This document shows, one piece after another, positions 1 to 7,020 of a stretch of DNA of 14,614 bases. Under the pieces are notes generated by a model, which made no database searches, was not told where the DNA came from, and was given only the letters and a program-made list of their open reading frames with translations. Within the stretch, counting starts at the first letter, position 1. Each line of letters begins with the position of its first letter. The stretch is taken from contig CAMDBK010000044.1 in NCBI GenBank assembly GCA_945889235.1, positions 1-14,614 on the forward strand, given 5' to 3'. The stretch is from Chitinophaga pinensis (GTDB lineage: Bacteria; Bacteroidota; Bacteroidia; SXHM01). Made by a program: the position numbers and the translations under genes.

Positions 1-772
1 CACCCACATTAATAGGTCCTGTTCCGTAAGGCACTGTTTGGTCGCCCACATCGTGCAACCCAACAATAGGAGCTTCACCGGCATTAATCCATGAAGTATC
101 ACCAATAGTTCCACTGAAATCAATTACACCCGCTACTTCTGAAGAAAAGCCGGGGTTACCGCTCAGGCCTTCAACACCACCCATTCCGGCAGTATCATTA
201 AGAAGGTAATCAGGAATTTCGCTGTCGCTGCGCAGGTAGGCAGTTTGTATCGCACAAATTGCACCGGCAGAAACACCACCAACTATAATGTAATTAGTGT
301 CAATACCAAATACATTAGCAGTTTGCGCATCTTTATAAAAGTAACGTATGGCAGCTTTCATATCATGCATGCCACGCACTACCGCTTGTGTAGTTGTTAC
401 CTCACTGGGCAGGAAAAAACCTACACGGTAATCGGTGGCAGCTACTACATAACCCATTTTAACAAAGTCAACACATAGGCCATAAACATCCTGGCGTTGT
501 CCTGTAACAAAGCTTCCCCCGAAGGTTAAAATAACCAAAGGACGTTTGGTAAGCTGGTCGCCTTGTGGTTCAAATACACACATTTTAAGTAGTTGTGTTT
601 GTCCGTTTCCTACTGCAGGCCCCGAACCAAAAAGAATGTTTTCTGTGCTGTCATAGGCAGTAAAAAAGGTGCGGTTGTAAAATCTTCCTGCTGAACAGTC
701 ATACTGTGCAAATGCAGGAGTAACAATCATTGCAGCAATTGCAATAATAAAAAGAGAGTAAAGTTTTTTCAT
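1..772 (-). CDS. Secreted alpha/beta-hydrolase (carboxylesterase-like), C-terminus off window
   Basis: This reading frame starts at the ATG at 772-770 and stays open to the left edge, giving 257 complete codons. Residues 1-22 are a signal peptide: MKK, a hydrophobic core (LYSLFIIAIAAMIV), then a probable cut after AFA. The mature part reads as an alpha/beta-hydrolase. There is a beta strand plus turn at about 79-90 (VILTFGGSF, likely oxyanion-hole loop), a nucleophile elbow GGVSAGA with Ser168, and a later GLHDVGDQTVP segment whose Asp244 fits the catalytic acid. The catalytic His would lie beyond the edge. The family hydrolyses carboxylic esters or similar bonds; the substrate cannot be read here. 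A secreted or periplasmic location is inferred from the signal peptide. Large Bacteroidota proteins of this type often end in a type IX secretion sorting domain, but that end is not visible. The family call is fairly safe; the specificity is unknown. Confidence 0.82.
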   Translation of the reverse strand, partial: MKKLYSLFIIAIAAMIVTPAFAQYDCSAGRFYNRTFFTAYDSTENILFGSGPAVGNGQTQLLKMCVFEPQGDQLTKRPLVILTFGGSFVTGQRQDVYGLCVDFVKMGYVVAATDYRVGFFLPSEVTTTQAVVRGMHDMKAAIRYFYKDAQTANVFGIDTNYIIVGGVSAGAICAIQTAYLRSDSEIPDYLLNDTAGMGGVEGLSGNPGFSSEVAGVIDFSGTIGDTSWINAGEAPIVGLHDVGDQTVPYGTGPINVG

Positions 773-818
773 TAGTAAGGTTTTGAATTTATTATAGAAT
801 ACTGTTTTTTAAGGCGCG

Positions 819-845
819 TAAAGTTATATTATTTTTAATACCAAA
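819..845 (-). promoter_or_regulatory. Weak candidate promoter for the esterase gene
   Basis: On the minus strand TAACTTTA (819-826) resembles the Bacteroidota -7 box TAnnTTTG except for the last base. A TTTG (842-845) lies 15 nt upstream. That gap is shorter than the usual 17-23, so this is only a suggestion. It would give a leader of roughly 40 nt. Confidence 0.22.
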
Positions 846-899
846 CAGGCTGCTGTTCGGTAAGCTGCGAATGAGATGATGTACGAATATCTCTGAACT

Positions 900-976
900 T
901 CTTACACGTGTCACTTCGAGCGTAGTCGAGAAGTAGCAATAATGGCTTCTCGACTACGCTCGAAGTGACAGTAAGA
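900..976. repeat. Long near-perfect inverted repeat (palindromic element)
   Basis: Arms 909-933 and 946-970 are perfect reverse complements over 25 bp around a 12-nt loop (934-945). The stem resumes outside a 3-nt bulge (906-908) with 6 more pairs, 900-905 against 971-976. The core of the arm is CACTTCGAGCGTAGTCGAG. No T-run follows on either strand, so a simple intrinsic terminator is unlikely. Similar cacttcgag...gtcgagaag palindromes are, as I recall, dispersed between genes in many Bacteroidota genomes, which suggests a REP-like or miniature mobile element. It lies about 25 nt past the stop of the 44-residue ORF at 1001-1135, so it would form the 3' end of that transcript. Confidence 0.85.
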
Positions 977-1000
977 TTAGCTTAATACTAATTCAGAAAT

Positions 1001-1135
1001 TCAATAAGGGAAATCAAAAGCTTCAAATAACAGATAAGTCAGAAACACCAGAATCCCCCAAAGAAGAAGGTTGGTTCTGCAATAATCAATAAAAGATAAC
1101 ACAGTATCACCGAGGTTAGATTTCTTCTTGCTCAT
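1001..1135 (-). CDS. Predicted 44-residue single-span membrane protein A
   Basis: An ATG at 1135-1133 opens a 44-codon frame ending in TGA at 1003-1001. The N-terminus is basic (MSKKKSN). A hydrophobic stretch follows at about residues 23-37 (LLLWGILVFLTYLLF), with a short acidic and aromatic end (EAFDFPY). This fits one membrane span with the lysine-rich end in the cytoplasm by the positive-inside rule. I do not recognise a family. Support comes from the lysine-rich start, the coherent transmembrane profile, an exact -7 promoter box 54 nt upstream, and a neighbouring ORF of exactly the same length and layout. The leader is A-rich without a Shine-Dalgarno site, which is normal in Bacteroidota. 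No function can be assigned, and a chance ORF is possible at this length. Confidence 0.5.
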   Translation of the reverse strand: MSKKKSNLGDTVLSFIDYCRTNLLLWGILVFLTYLLFEAFDFPY

Positions 1136-1274
1136 AAGTGTGATTTTATTAAAGGTTATTAATTAGAGTTGCTGTAACTATTGCAATTCAAAGTTAATAA
1201 ACAACAAAATAAAAACAGAATCTTTAGACCAACAATAACTTGGTTTCGATTAATCAGGATTTGGTTCTGCTGAA
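1136..1274. other. AT-rich spacer between the two small ORFs
   Basis: This 139-bp spacer is AT-rich and holds the -7 box match at 1189-1196. I see no other gene, hairpin or repeat of note. Confidence 0.5.
1189..1196 (-). promoter_or_regulatory. Candidate -7 box for small membrane ORF A
   Basis: The minus strand reads TAACTTTG, an exact match to the Bacteroidota primary-sigma -7 consensus TAnnTTTG, about 54 nt upstream of the ATG at 1135. I find no TTTG at the expected -33 distance, so this is a partial promoter match. Confidence 0.35.
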
Positions 1275-1409
1275 TTATACCACGATGTTAAAAACATACG
1301 CCAGCATCACCATTGTAAATCCTAACAACAAAAAAGGAATTGTGTTAGCAAGAAGTGTTGAGGTTAGTCCAACCGCTCCATCAAAGAAATTAGTAAGTGT
1401 TTTTTTCAT
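1275..1409 (-). CDS. Predicted 44-residue single-span membrane protein B
   Basis: An ATG at 1409-1407 opens a 44-codon frame ending in TAA at 1277-1275. It begins MKKTLTNFFDGAVG and carries a long hydrophobic segment from about residue 19 to the end, including IPFLLLGFTMVMLAYVF. One membrane helix is predicted. It lies 65 nt downstream of the uvrA stop and could be read on the same transcript. It is exactly as long as ORF A, and an ungapped alignment gives 9 identities in 44 (M1, K3, N7, D10, N22, L29, F31, L36, F40), weak but suggestive of an old tandem duplication. The start codon touches a hairpin (1409-1430). I do not recognise a family. ORF quality is moderate and function is unknown. 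Confidence 0.5.
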   Translation of the reverse strand: MKKTLTNFFDGAVGLTSTLLANTIPFLLLGFTMVMLAYVFNIVV

Positions 1410-1430
1410 AATGAGTGATTGAACTCATTA
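1409..1430 (-). promoter_or_regulatory. Hairpin touching the start codon of small membrane ORF B
   Basis: Arms 1409-1416 and 1423-1430 are perfect 8-bp reverse complements around a 6-nt loop. In the minus-strand transcript the last stem base is the A of the ORF B start codon. It could limit ribosome access or mark the processed 3' end of the uvrA message. There is no U-run after it, so it is not a standard terminator. Confidence 0.45.
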
Positions 1431-1474
1431 CTACTTTAAAGGGTTTTATAAACTCGATAAACGACAGCAGCAGC

Positions 1475-4315
1475 CTACTTCAGCTCATCGCGCAGAAACT
1501 CAGCCGTAAAGCTATTCTTGGCTTTCGCTACCTGTTCGGGAGTTCCTTCACACAGCACCTTGCCGCCACGCTCACCACCTTCGGGACCAAGGTCTATAAT
1601 ATGGTCGGCAACTTTTATAATGTCAAGATTATGCTCTATTACTAATACGGTGTTACCTTTCTCAACTAAGGTATTCAGAGCCTGCAGCAATACGCGTATG
1701 TCTTCAAAATGAAGTCCGGTTGTAGGCTCGTCAAGAATATAAAAAGTATTGCCGGTATCACGCTTGCTAAGTTCGGTGGCTAATTTAATGCGCTGAGCCT
1801 CACCTCCCGAAAGGGTTACACTGCTTTGTCCTAACGTGATATAACCAAGCCCTACATTCTGCATGGTTTTTATTTTTGTAACAATGCTCGGTATGTTTTC
1901 AAAGAAAACCACGGCAGTATCAATATCCATGTTCAGCACATCGTAAATGCTTTTGCCTTTAAAGCGTACTTCCAGCGTTTCGCGGTTATACTTTTTGCCG
2001 TTGCAGGTTTCGCAGTGAACAAAAACATCGGGCAGGAAATTCATTTCAATGGTGCGCACTCCTGCACCCATGCAGGTTTCACATCTCCCTCCCGGCACAT
2101 TAAATGAAAAGCGTCCGGGTTTGTAACCGCGTATCTGCGCTTCGGGCAATTGTGCAAACAGATTGCGTATGTCACTGAACACATTGGTATACGTTGCAGG
2201 ATTACTGCGCGGTGTGCGGCCTATAGGACTTTGGTCAATGGCAATTACTTTGTCAATGTTTTTAATTCCGTCAACACTTTTATGTGCAAGCGGCTTCATA
2301 CTGCTGCGGTAAAAATAATTGCTCAGCACCGGATGCAGCGTTTCATTAATCAGTGAAGATTTCCCGCTTCCCGAAACACCTGTAACACAAATGAACTTAC
2401 CCAGCGGAAACGAGACACTCACATTCTTGAGGTTATTACCTGTTGCTCCTTTAATGATAAGTGTTTTACCATTTCCTTTTCTGCGTTTGGAAGGCACTTC
2501 AATAGTTTTTGTGCCCAGCAGATAAGAAGCAGTAATGCTTTCACCCGCTAGTAAATCAGCCGGTGCGCCTTCACCTATAATGCGGCCTCCGTGTATGCCC
2601 GCTCCCGGACCAATATCAATAACATGGTCGGCAGCAAGTATCATGTCTTTGTCGTGCTCCACCACTATAACAGAGTTCCCGCTGTCGCGCAAATTTTTTA
2701 AAGCCGAAATAAGTTTGCGGTTGTCGCGTTGATGCAGACCAATGCTGGGCTCATCAAGTATATACAACACGCCCACCAATGCCGAACCAATCTGTGTTGC
2801 TAGTCTTATTCGTTGTGCCTCGCCCCCCGAAAGGCTGCGTGTGCTGCGGTCAAGAGTAAGATAATCCAAACCAACACCCAGTAGAAATTCAATGCGTGTG
2901 CGTATTTCTTTCAATACTTCCGTAGCAATAACAAGCTGTTTTTTATTCAGCTTTTTATCCACTTCGCCAAACCAATTGCTCAGCGTTTGTATGTCCATGC
3001 AGGCGAGTTCATAAATATTCTTATCGCCTACGCGAAAGAAGAGTGACTCTTCCTTAAGCCTGCTGCCCGCACATTTCGGGCAGGTTTTCTTTTCCAGAAA
3101 ACTGGTAATCCAATTTTCAAGAGACTTTGATTTTTGCTCGTCATTATGTTGCCGCACAATAAAATTAACGATGCCTTCAAATGAAAGTGAATAGCCTGTT
3201 CCGCTGCTTCCGTAAGCACTTTCACGCACTTTAAAAACTTCGCTGCTGCCATACAGAATAACATTTATGGCATCTTCAGAAATATCAGACACAGGGTCAG
3301 TTAATATAAATCCATATTTTTCTCCTATGGCTTCTATCTGGCGGAAAATCCAGTTGTCTTTGTATTCGCCCAGGGGAGCAAGTGCGCCTTTCTTAATACT
3401 CAAGTTGCGGTTGGGAATTATTTTGTTGGCATCAATCTCACTCACCGTGCCAAGCCCATTGCAGCGCGGGCATGCACCATAAGGTGAGTTGAATGAAAAC
3501 ATGTTCGGAGCAGGATCATCATAAGCAATGCCTGAAGTGGGGCACATCAGGTTGCGGCTGAAAAAACGAATAACACTTGTATCATTATGCATCACCATAA
3601 GAGACCCTTTGCCCTGCTTCATGGCAATGTTCATGCTTTGTGATAAACGCTGGCGCGAAGACTCATCGGCTTCAAGGCGGTCAACCACAATCTCAATGTC
3701 ATGTGTTTTATAGCGGTCAATTTTTATCTTGGAATTGAGTTCAAGAATTTCGCCATCAACACGAGCTTTTGTAAAACCTTGTTTGAGTAATTGCTCGAAC
3801 AGTTCGCGGTAATGTCCTTTCCGTCCTTTAACGACAGGCGAGAGAAGTATAATTTTTTTTCCGCTGAAGTTTTTTATAATCAGGTTCAGGATTTCTTCAT
3901 CCGTATATTTCACCATTCGCTCGTTGGTAACATACGAGTAGGCATCAGCAGCCCGAGCAAAAAGCAAACGCATGAAATCATAAATCTCTGTTATAGTGCC
4001 AACAGTTGAGCGCGGATTTTTGTTGGTGGTTTTTTGTTCAATGCTTATAACAGGACTTAATCCATTAATCTTATCCACATCGGGGCGCTCAAGTGAGCCT
4101 AAAAACTGGCGCGCATAAGCCGAAAAACTTTCAATATACCTGCGCTGTCCCTCGGCATAAATGGTATCAAAAGCGAGTGAAGATTTTCCGCTGCCGCTTA
4201 AACCGGTTATAACAACCAGTTTATTGCGCGGAATAACAACGTCAATATTTTTCAGGTTATGTTCGCGGGCACCGTAAATTTCCAGCTGCTCGTTGTCAGT
4301 CTCAACGCTCTGCAT
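1475..4315 (-). CDS. uvrA: Excinuclease ABC subunit A (UvrA)
   Basis: UvrA is the damage-recognition ATPase of nucleotide excision repair. It scans DNA as a dimer, loads UvrB at lesions and leaves before UvrC cuts. This protein is full length (946 residues). Walker A 1 (GLSGSGKS) is at 38-45. A first zinc module lies at 258-285, a CPKC pair at 412-415, and ABC signature 1 (LSGGEAQR) at 495-502 with Walker B YILDEP after it. Walker A 2 (GVSGSGKS) is at 646-653, a complete C-terminal four-Cys zinc module at 745/748/768/771, signature 2 at 835-842, and Walker B YILDEPTTG at 859-867. One oddity is that the first zinc module reads CPTS...CPRC, with Ser261 where E. coli has its second Cys. The start overlaps the end of the upstream transglycosylase gene by 14 nt, suggesting coupled translation. 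No LexA-type operator is evident. Confidence 0.98.
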   Translation of the reverse strand: MQSVETDNEQLEIYGAREHNLKNIDVVIPRNKLVVITGLSGSGKSSLAFDTIYAEGQRRYIESFSAYARQFLGSLERPDVDKINGLSPVISIEQKTTNKNPRSTVGTITEIYDFMRLLFARAADAYSYVTNERMVKYTDEEILNLIIKNFSGKKIILLSPVVKGRKGHYRELFEQLLKQGFTKARVDGEILELNSKIKIDRYKTHDIEIVVDRLEADESSRQRLSQSMNIAMKQGKGSLMVMHNDTSVIRFFSRNLMCPTSGIAYDDPAPNMFSFNSPYGACPRCNGLGTVSEIDANKIIPNRNLSIKKGALAPLGEYKDNWIFRQIEAIGEKYGFILTDPVSDISEDAINVILYGSSEVFKVRESAYGSSGTGYSLSFEGIVNFIVRQHNDEQKSKSLENWITSFLEKKTCPKCAGSRLKEESLFFRVGDKNIYELACMDIQTLSNWFGEVDKKLNKKQLVIATEVLKEIRTRIEFLLGVGLDYLTLDRSTRSLSGGEAQRIRLATQIGSALVGVLYILDEPSIGLHQRDNRKLISALKNLRDSGNSVIVVEHDKDMILAADHVIDIGPGAGIHGGRIIGEGAPADLLAGESITASYLLGTKTIEVPSKRRKGNGKTLIIKGATGNNLKNVSVSFPLGKFICVTGVSGSGKSSLINETLHPVLSNYFYRSSMKPLAHKSVDGIKNIDKVIAIDQSPIGRTPRSNPATYTNVFSDIRNLFAQLPEAQIRGYKPGRFSFNVPGGRCETCMGAGVRTIEMNFLPDVFVHCETCNGKKYNRETLEVRFKGKSIYDVLNMDIDTAVVFFENIPSIVTKIKTMQNVGLGYITLGQSSVTLSGGEAQRIKLATELSKRDTGNTFYILDEPTTGLHFEDIRVLLQALNTLVEKGNTVLVIEHNLDIIKVADHIIDLGPEGGERGGKVLCEGTPEQVAKAKNSFTAEFLRDELK

Positions 4316-5357
4316 TCTTGCTCAGGGTGTCGGATGAAATGGAAACAGAATAAACACTGTCAATGGCGCGTCCTTCATCGCTGTCCAGAAGTTTTTCAAA
4401 ATCAGTATATCCTTTTACAGGAAGTTTAATCGTGTATTTCTTACGCTCTTTATTTGTGATAAAACTCTGGCGCAGCCAGGGGTTAAACATCTTCAGGATT
4501 TTGTAGTTTACATTGTTTGAAATGGCATAATCAGTAAAGTCAGAAACGGCTGTATCAAGCATTACTTCATAAGTTTTAAAAGGCGGATACAGATCTTTAG
4601 TGCGCAGGTAGAAACCATATTCCTGAGGGTGTTCCATGATGCATTTTGCTGCAAGTATGCGAAAGATATAACGCGAAGTTTCTTCGCCAAGCAGCAAATC
4701 ATAATAACTGTTTACTTTTTGTTTTTCCAGTTGTCGCTGCGCCCCGTTTATCCCCATATTGTAAGAGGCGGCAGCAGTTGTCCAGTTGCCAAAAACAGAA
4801 TAGGCTTCGTGCAGGTATTTGCAGGCTGCCTCCGTTGATTTTTCTATATTGTAACGTTCATCAACTTCCTTGTCAATCTGTAAGCCATATTTTTTTGCCG
4901 GTTCTTCCATCAGCTGCCAGAATCCTGTTGCGCCCGCTGGTGAAACAATATTAGTCAGTCCGCTTTCAATCAATGCAAGGTATTTAAAATCATCCGGTAT
5001 TCCGTTCTTCTTTAGTATCGGCTCTATTACAGGAAACCAGCGGTGGGCGCGTTTGTGAAACAGTGTTGAGTTGCTTTGCCAGTAAGTATTTACTGTAAGT
5101 TCACGGTCAATGCGTTCATGAAAATCAAAATCATGAAGCGGCACTGTTTCTCCTGCAAAGGCAAGGTTTTCGGGAACGCTGATGCTGAATATTTTATAAT
5201 TCTCATGAAAAGAACGTTCATAGTTTTCATCATCTTCCTTCTCTGTAACCGAAAAAATAAGTAGCCTTGCAGCTGTTATTATCAGCAACAAAATAGCCAG
5301 CGTATAAAACCGCTTGCTAATTAAAAAATTCTTACAGCGTGTGAATAACAGGTTCAA
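4302..5357 (-). CDS. Membrane-anchored lytic transglycosylase (SLT/MltD-like)
   Basis: This 351-residue protein has a basic N-terminus, then one hydrophobic helix at about 18-37 (the FYTLAILLLI region), and no lipobox. It is probably inner-membrane anchored or secreted with an uncleaved signal, facing the periplasm. Residues about 100-240 form a goose-type lysozyme/SLT fold: ALIESGL with catalytic Glu131, SPAGATGFWQLM at 139-150, and AAASYNMG at 195-202. These are the usual SLT motifs I-III. Such enzymes cleave the MurNAc-GlcNAc bond of peptidoglycan, leaving 1,6-anhydro-MurNAc. The C-terminal part (about 270-315, NVNYKILKMFNPWL then KLPVKGYTDF) resembles the region after the SLT domain in MltD-like proteins, without a clear LysM copy. 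The start codon overlaps the stop of the wecA-like gene by 4 nt (ATGA), so the two are probably translated together. A role in opening the wall for envelope polymer assembly is inference. Confidence 0.92.
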   Translation of the reverse strand: MNLLFTRCKNFLISKRFYTLAILLLIITAARLLIFSVTEKEDDENYERSFHENYKIFSISVPENLAFAGETVPLHDFDFHERIDRELTVNTYWQSNSTLFHKRAHRWFPVIEPILKKNGIPDDFKYLALIESGLTNIVSPAGATGFWQLMEEPAKKYGLQIDKEVDERYNIEKSTEAACKYLHEAYSVFGNWTTAAASYNMGINGAQRQLEKQKVNSYYDLLLGEETSRYIFRILAAKCIMEHPQEYGFYLRTKDLYPPFKTYEVMLDTAVSDFTDYAISNNVNYKILKMFNPWLRQSFITNKERKKYTIKLPVKGYTDFEKLLDSDEGRAIDSVYSVSISSDTLSKNAER

Positions 5358-6448
5358 TCTTTTTCTTTTTTCCGGGTAATCCTTGTAATGGAGTAAAGTA
5401 TAGTAAATAAGACAAGGAAATAAGTGAAGAAAATAACAAAGTGCATATATCCCCAGTAAAGAATATATTTCTCAATAATAATAAGCAATAACAATGAAAA
5501 TAATGAAAGGTCAAAGTAAATCCATGCCACCTGACTATCGTTAAATCCTAAATACGAAATATGATGGGTGGTATGATCTTTACCACCAACAAACGGTGAT
5601 TGTTTTTTTAGCAATCTGTTTATTACAACAGCTGTAGTATCTATAATGGGAATGATGAAAACGAGAAGCGGAATTATCAATTGCTTAGTTTGAATTTTTG
5701 GGTTGGAAGCGATATCACCGTCTACTGCATAAATATTCCAGAAATAAATAATGCCAAGTGCTGCAAGAAATACACCCAAAAACTGGCTGCCGGTATCACC
5801 CATATACATTTTTGAAGGATGCCAGTTGAAATATATAAATCCAAGCAACGCAGACAGCACACCTATAAGAATAATAAAATGGATGTTTGAATAATCGCTG
5901 TTGGTTATCAGCATAAAAATAGCTGACAGAATAACAGATATTGAAACCGTAGTGGTAATGCCATCCATGTTATCAAGCATATTAATTGAATTCATCAACC
6001 CTATAACCCAAAATGCGGTAAGTACATAATTGACTAATTGCCATGGAAAAAAGTTGATATAAGTACCTGTAACAATTAAAATAACTGAACAGGTAACCTG
6101 AGCAAAAAACTTAAGAAAAGGCTTGGTGTTATAGGCGTCATCAGCAAGTCCTGTAATAAAACCAAGCGTACAGGCAGCAAGCACTCCAATCAATTGAAGA
6201 TCAAAAAAACTGCTTGATTGAAAAAATATTGCGTGTGAAGCAATGGAAAGCAGGAAGATGATATAAAAAGAAATACCTCCGAAGGCAGGCTTGGTTGTTT
6301 CACTCCAGCGTATTTCACGGTTTTCGTTACTGCGTATTCCTAATGTTCTCGAAAATTTGAGAAATAATCCATTTATAAGAAACGAGAAGAGGAAGGTTGT
6401 AATGAAAAAACCTATGTAAACAATTAAATAATAAGTTGACTTTTCCAA
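5354..6448 (-). CDS. wecA: Polyprenyl-phosphate sugar-1-phosphate transferase (WecA/TagO/MraY family)
   Basis: This family moves a sugar-1-phosphate, usually GlcNAc-1-P, from a UDP-sugar to undecaprenyl phosphate on the cytoplasmic face of the inner membrane. That is the first step of many O-antigen, capsule and secondary wall polymers. The 364-residue protein is strongly hydrophobic with about ten membrane helices. The motifs are ordered as expected: a KPAFGG substrate-loop motif at about 53-58, LADDAYNT with the Asp pair 103/104, NMLDNMDG at 156-163, GFIYFNWHPSKMYMGDTGS at 203-221, and a His-rich DHTTHHISYLG loop at 291-301. The N-terminal KPAFGG and the His loop fit WecA/TagO better than MraY, as does the polysaccharide-gene context. 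The exact sugar cannot be read. The gene lies 29 bp after rfbC and overlaps the transglycosylase gene. An exact -7 box match (6468-6475) lies about 20 nt upstream of the start. Confidence 0.92.
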   Translation of the reverse strand: MEKSTYYLIVYIGFFITTFLFSFLINGLFLKFSRTLGIRSNENREIRWSETTKPAFGGISFYIIFLLSIASHAIFFQSSSFFDLQLIGVLAACTLGFITGLADDAYNTKPFLKFFAQVTCSVILIVTGTYINFFPWQLVNYVLTAFWVIGLMNSINMLDNMDGITTTVSISVILSAIFMLITNSDYSNIHFIILIGVLSALLGFIYFNWHPSKMYMGDTGSQFLGVFLAALGIIYFWNIYAVDGDIASNPKIQTKQLIIPLLVFIIPIIDTTAVVINRLLKKQSPFVGGKDHTTHHISYLGFNDSQVAWIYFDLSLFSLLLLIIIEKYILYWGYMHFVIFFTYFLVLFTILYSITRITRKKEKD

Positions 6449-6467
6449 GCCTTAAAAATTAAGCATG

Positions 6468-6475
6468 CAAAAGTA
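6468..6475 (-). promoter_or_regulatory. Candidate internal -7 box before the wecA-like gene
   Basis: The minus strand reads TACTTTTG, an exact match to TAnnTTTG, in the 29-bp gap after rfbC. A TTTG (6501-6504) lies 25 nt upstream, slightly beyond the usual spacing. The same octamer occurs in the gap before the wza-like gene. Confidence 0.3.
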
Positions 6476-6477
6476 AG

Positions 6478-7020
6478 CTAAAATTTCGAATGAAAATCAG
6501 CAAATCTTTGTGCTTTCATGTCTTTTTCAGACAGCTTTGGGTTAACAGCACCCCATATAATATTTAAATCCGGGTCGTCCCAAAAAATAGAATCCTCAGA
6601 TGCTTTATTATAAATCGCTGTGCATTTGTAGGAGAAAATGGTGTTGTCTTCTAATGTTAAAAACCCATGTGCAAATCCGGGAGGTATCCATAGTATATGC
6701 TTGTTTTTCTCTAACAGTTCAGCAGAATAATATTTTCCGTAGGTAGCAGAATTTTTTCTGATATCAACAGCTACATCAAGCACAGCCCCGCAAATAACAC
6801 TTACTAATTTTCCCTGTGCGAATGGCTGATTTTGAAAGTGAAGTCCGCGCAACACATTTTTTTCTGATTTAGATAAGTTGTCCTGAACAAAGGTTTCTTT
6901 AATTCCTAGTCCTTCAAATACATTTTTATTATAAGCTTCCAGAAAATACCCCCTTGCATCTTCAAAAATACTGGGGACAATGTGAATTAAACCTTCAATT
7001 CCTGTGTCTAAAACTGTCAT
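6478..7020 (-). CDS. rfbC: dTDP-4-dehydrorhamnose 3,5-epimerase
   Basis: RfbC/RmlC epimerises C3 and C5 of dTDP-4-keto-6-deoxyglucose, the third step of dTDP-L-rhamnose synthesis in the cytosol. The 180-residue length is typical. Family motifs are clear: DARGYFLEAY at 21-30, a VQDNLS stretch at 45-50, VLRGLHFQ with catalytic His61, KLVSVICGAVLDVAVDIR at 71-88, IPPGFAHGF at 112-120, and SYKCTAIY with the likely general-acid Tyr131. FWDDPDLNIIW at 147-156 matches the conserved C-terminal strand. The start codon shares one base with the wzc stop (TAATG), so coupling to wzc is likely. No rfbA, rfbB or rfbD is present in the window, so the other steps are encoded elsewhere, or this enzyme feeds a different dTDP-deoxysugar. 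Confidence 0.96.
   Translation of the reverse strand: MTVLDTGIEGLIHIVPSIFEDARGYFLEAYNKNVFEGLGIKETFVQDNLSKSEKNVLRGLHFQNQPFAQGKLVSVICGAVLDVAVDIRKNSATYGKYYSAELLEKNKHILWIPPGFAHGFLTLEDNTIFSYKCTAIYNKASEDSIFWDDPDLNIIWGAVNPKLSEKDMKAQRFADFHSKF

Larger units (their letters stand above)
773..1000. other. Intergenic region upstream of the esterase gene
   Basis: About 230 bp between the esterase start and the nearer small ORF. It contains a weak candidate promoter close to the esterase gene and the long inverted repeat at 900-976. I see no further ORF, tRNA-like fold or T-run terminator in it. Confidence 0.6.

Noticed and set aside
900..976. Intrinsic terminator
   Set aside because: The stem is strong but there is no T-run on either side, and the stem is far longer than typical terminators.
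1071..1270. Ten-base direct repeat ttggttctgc (1071-1080 and 1261-1270)
   Set aside because: It does not fall at equivalent places in the two small ORFs and does not extend, so chance is the simplest explanation.
3028..3264. Minus-strand 78-residue ORF inside uvrA
   Set aside because: It is out of frame within the conserved uvrA gene and lacks recognisable features.
5354..6448. MraY (peptidoglycan precursor transferase)
   Set aside because: MraY genes normally sit in the mur/fts cluster. The KPAFGG and His-loop motifs and the polysaccharide context favour the WecA/TagO branch.
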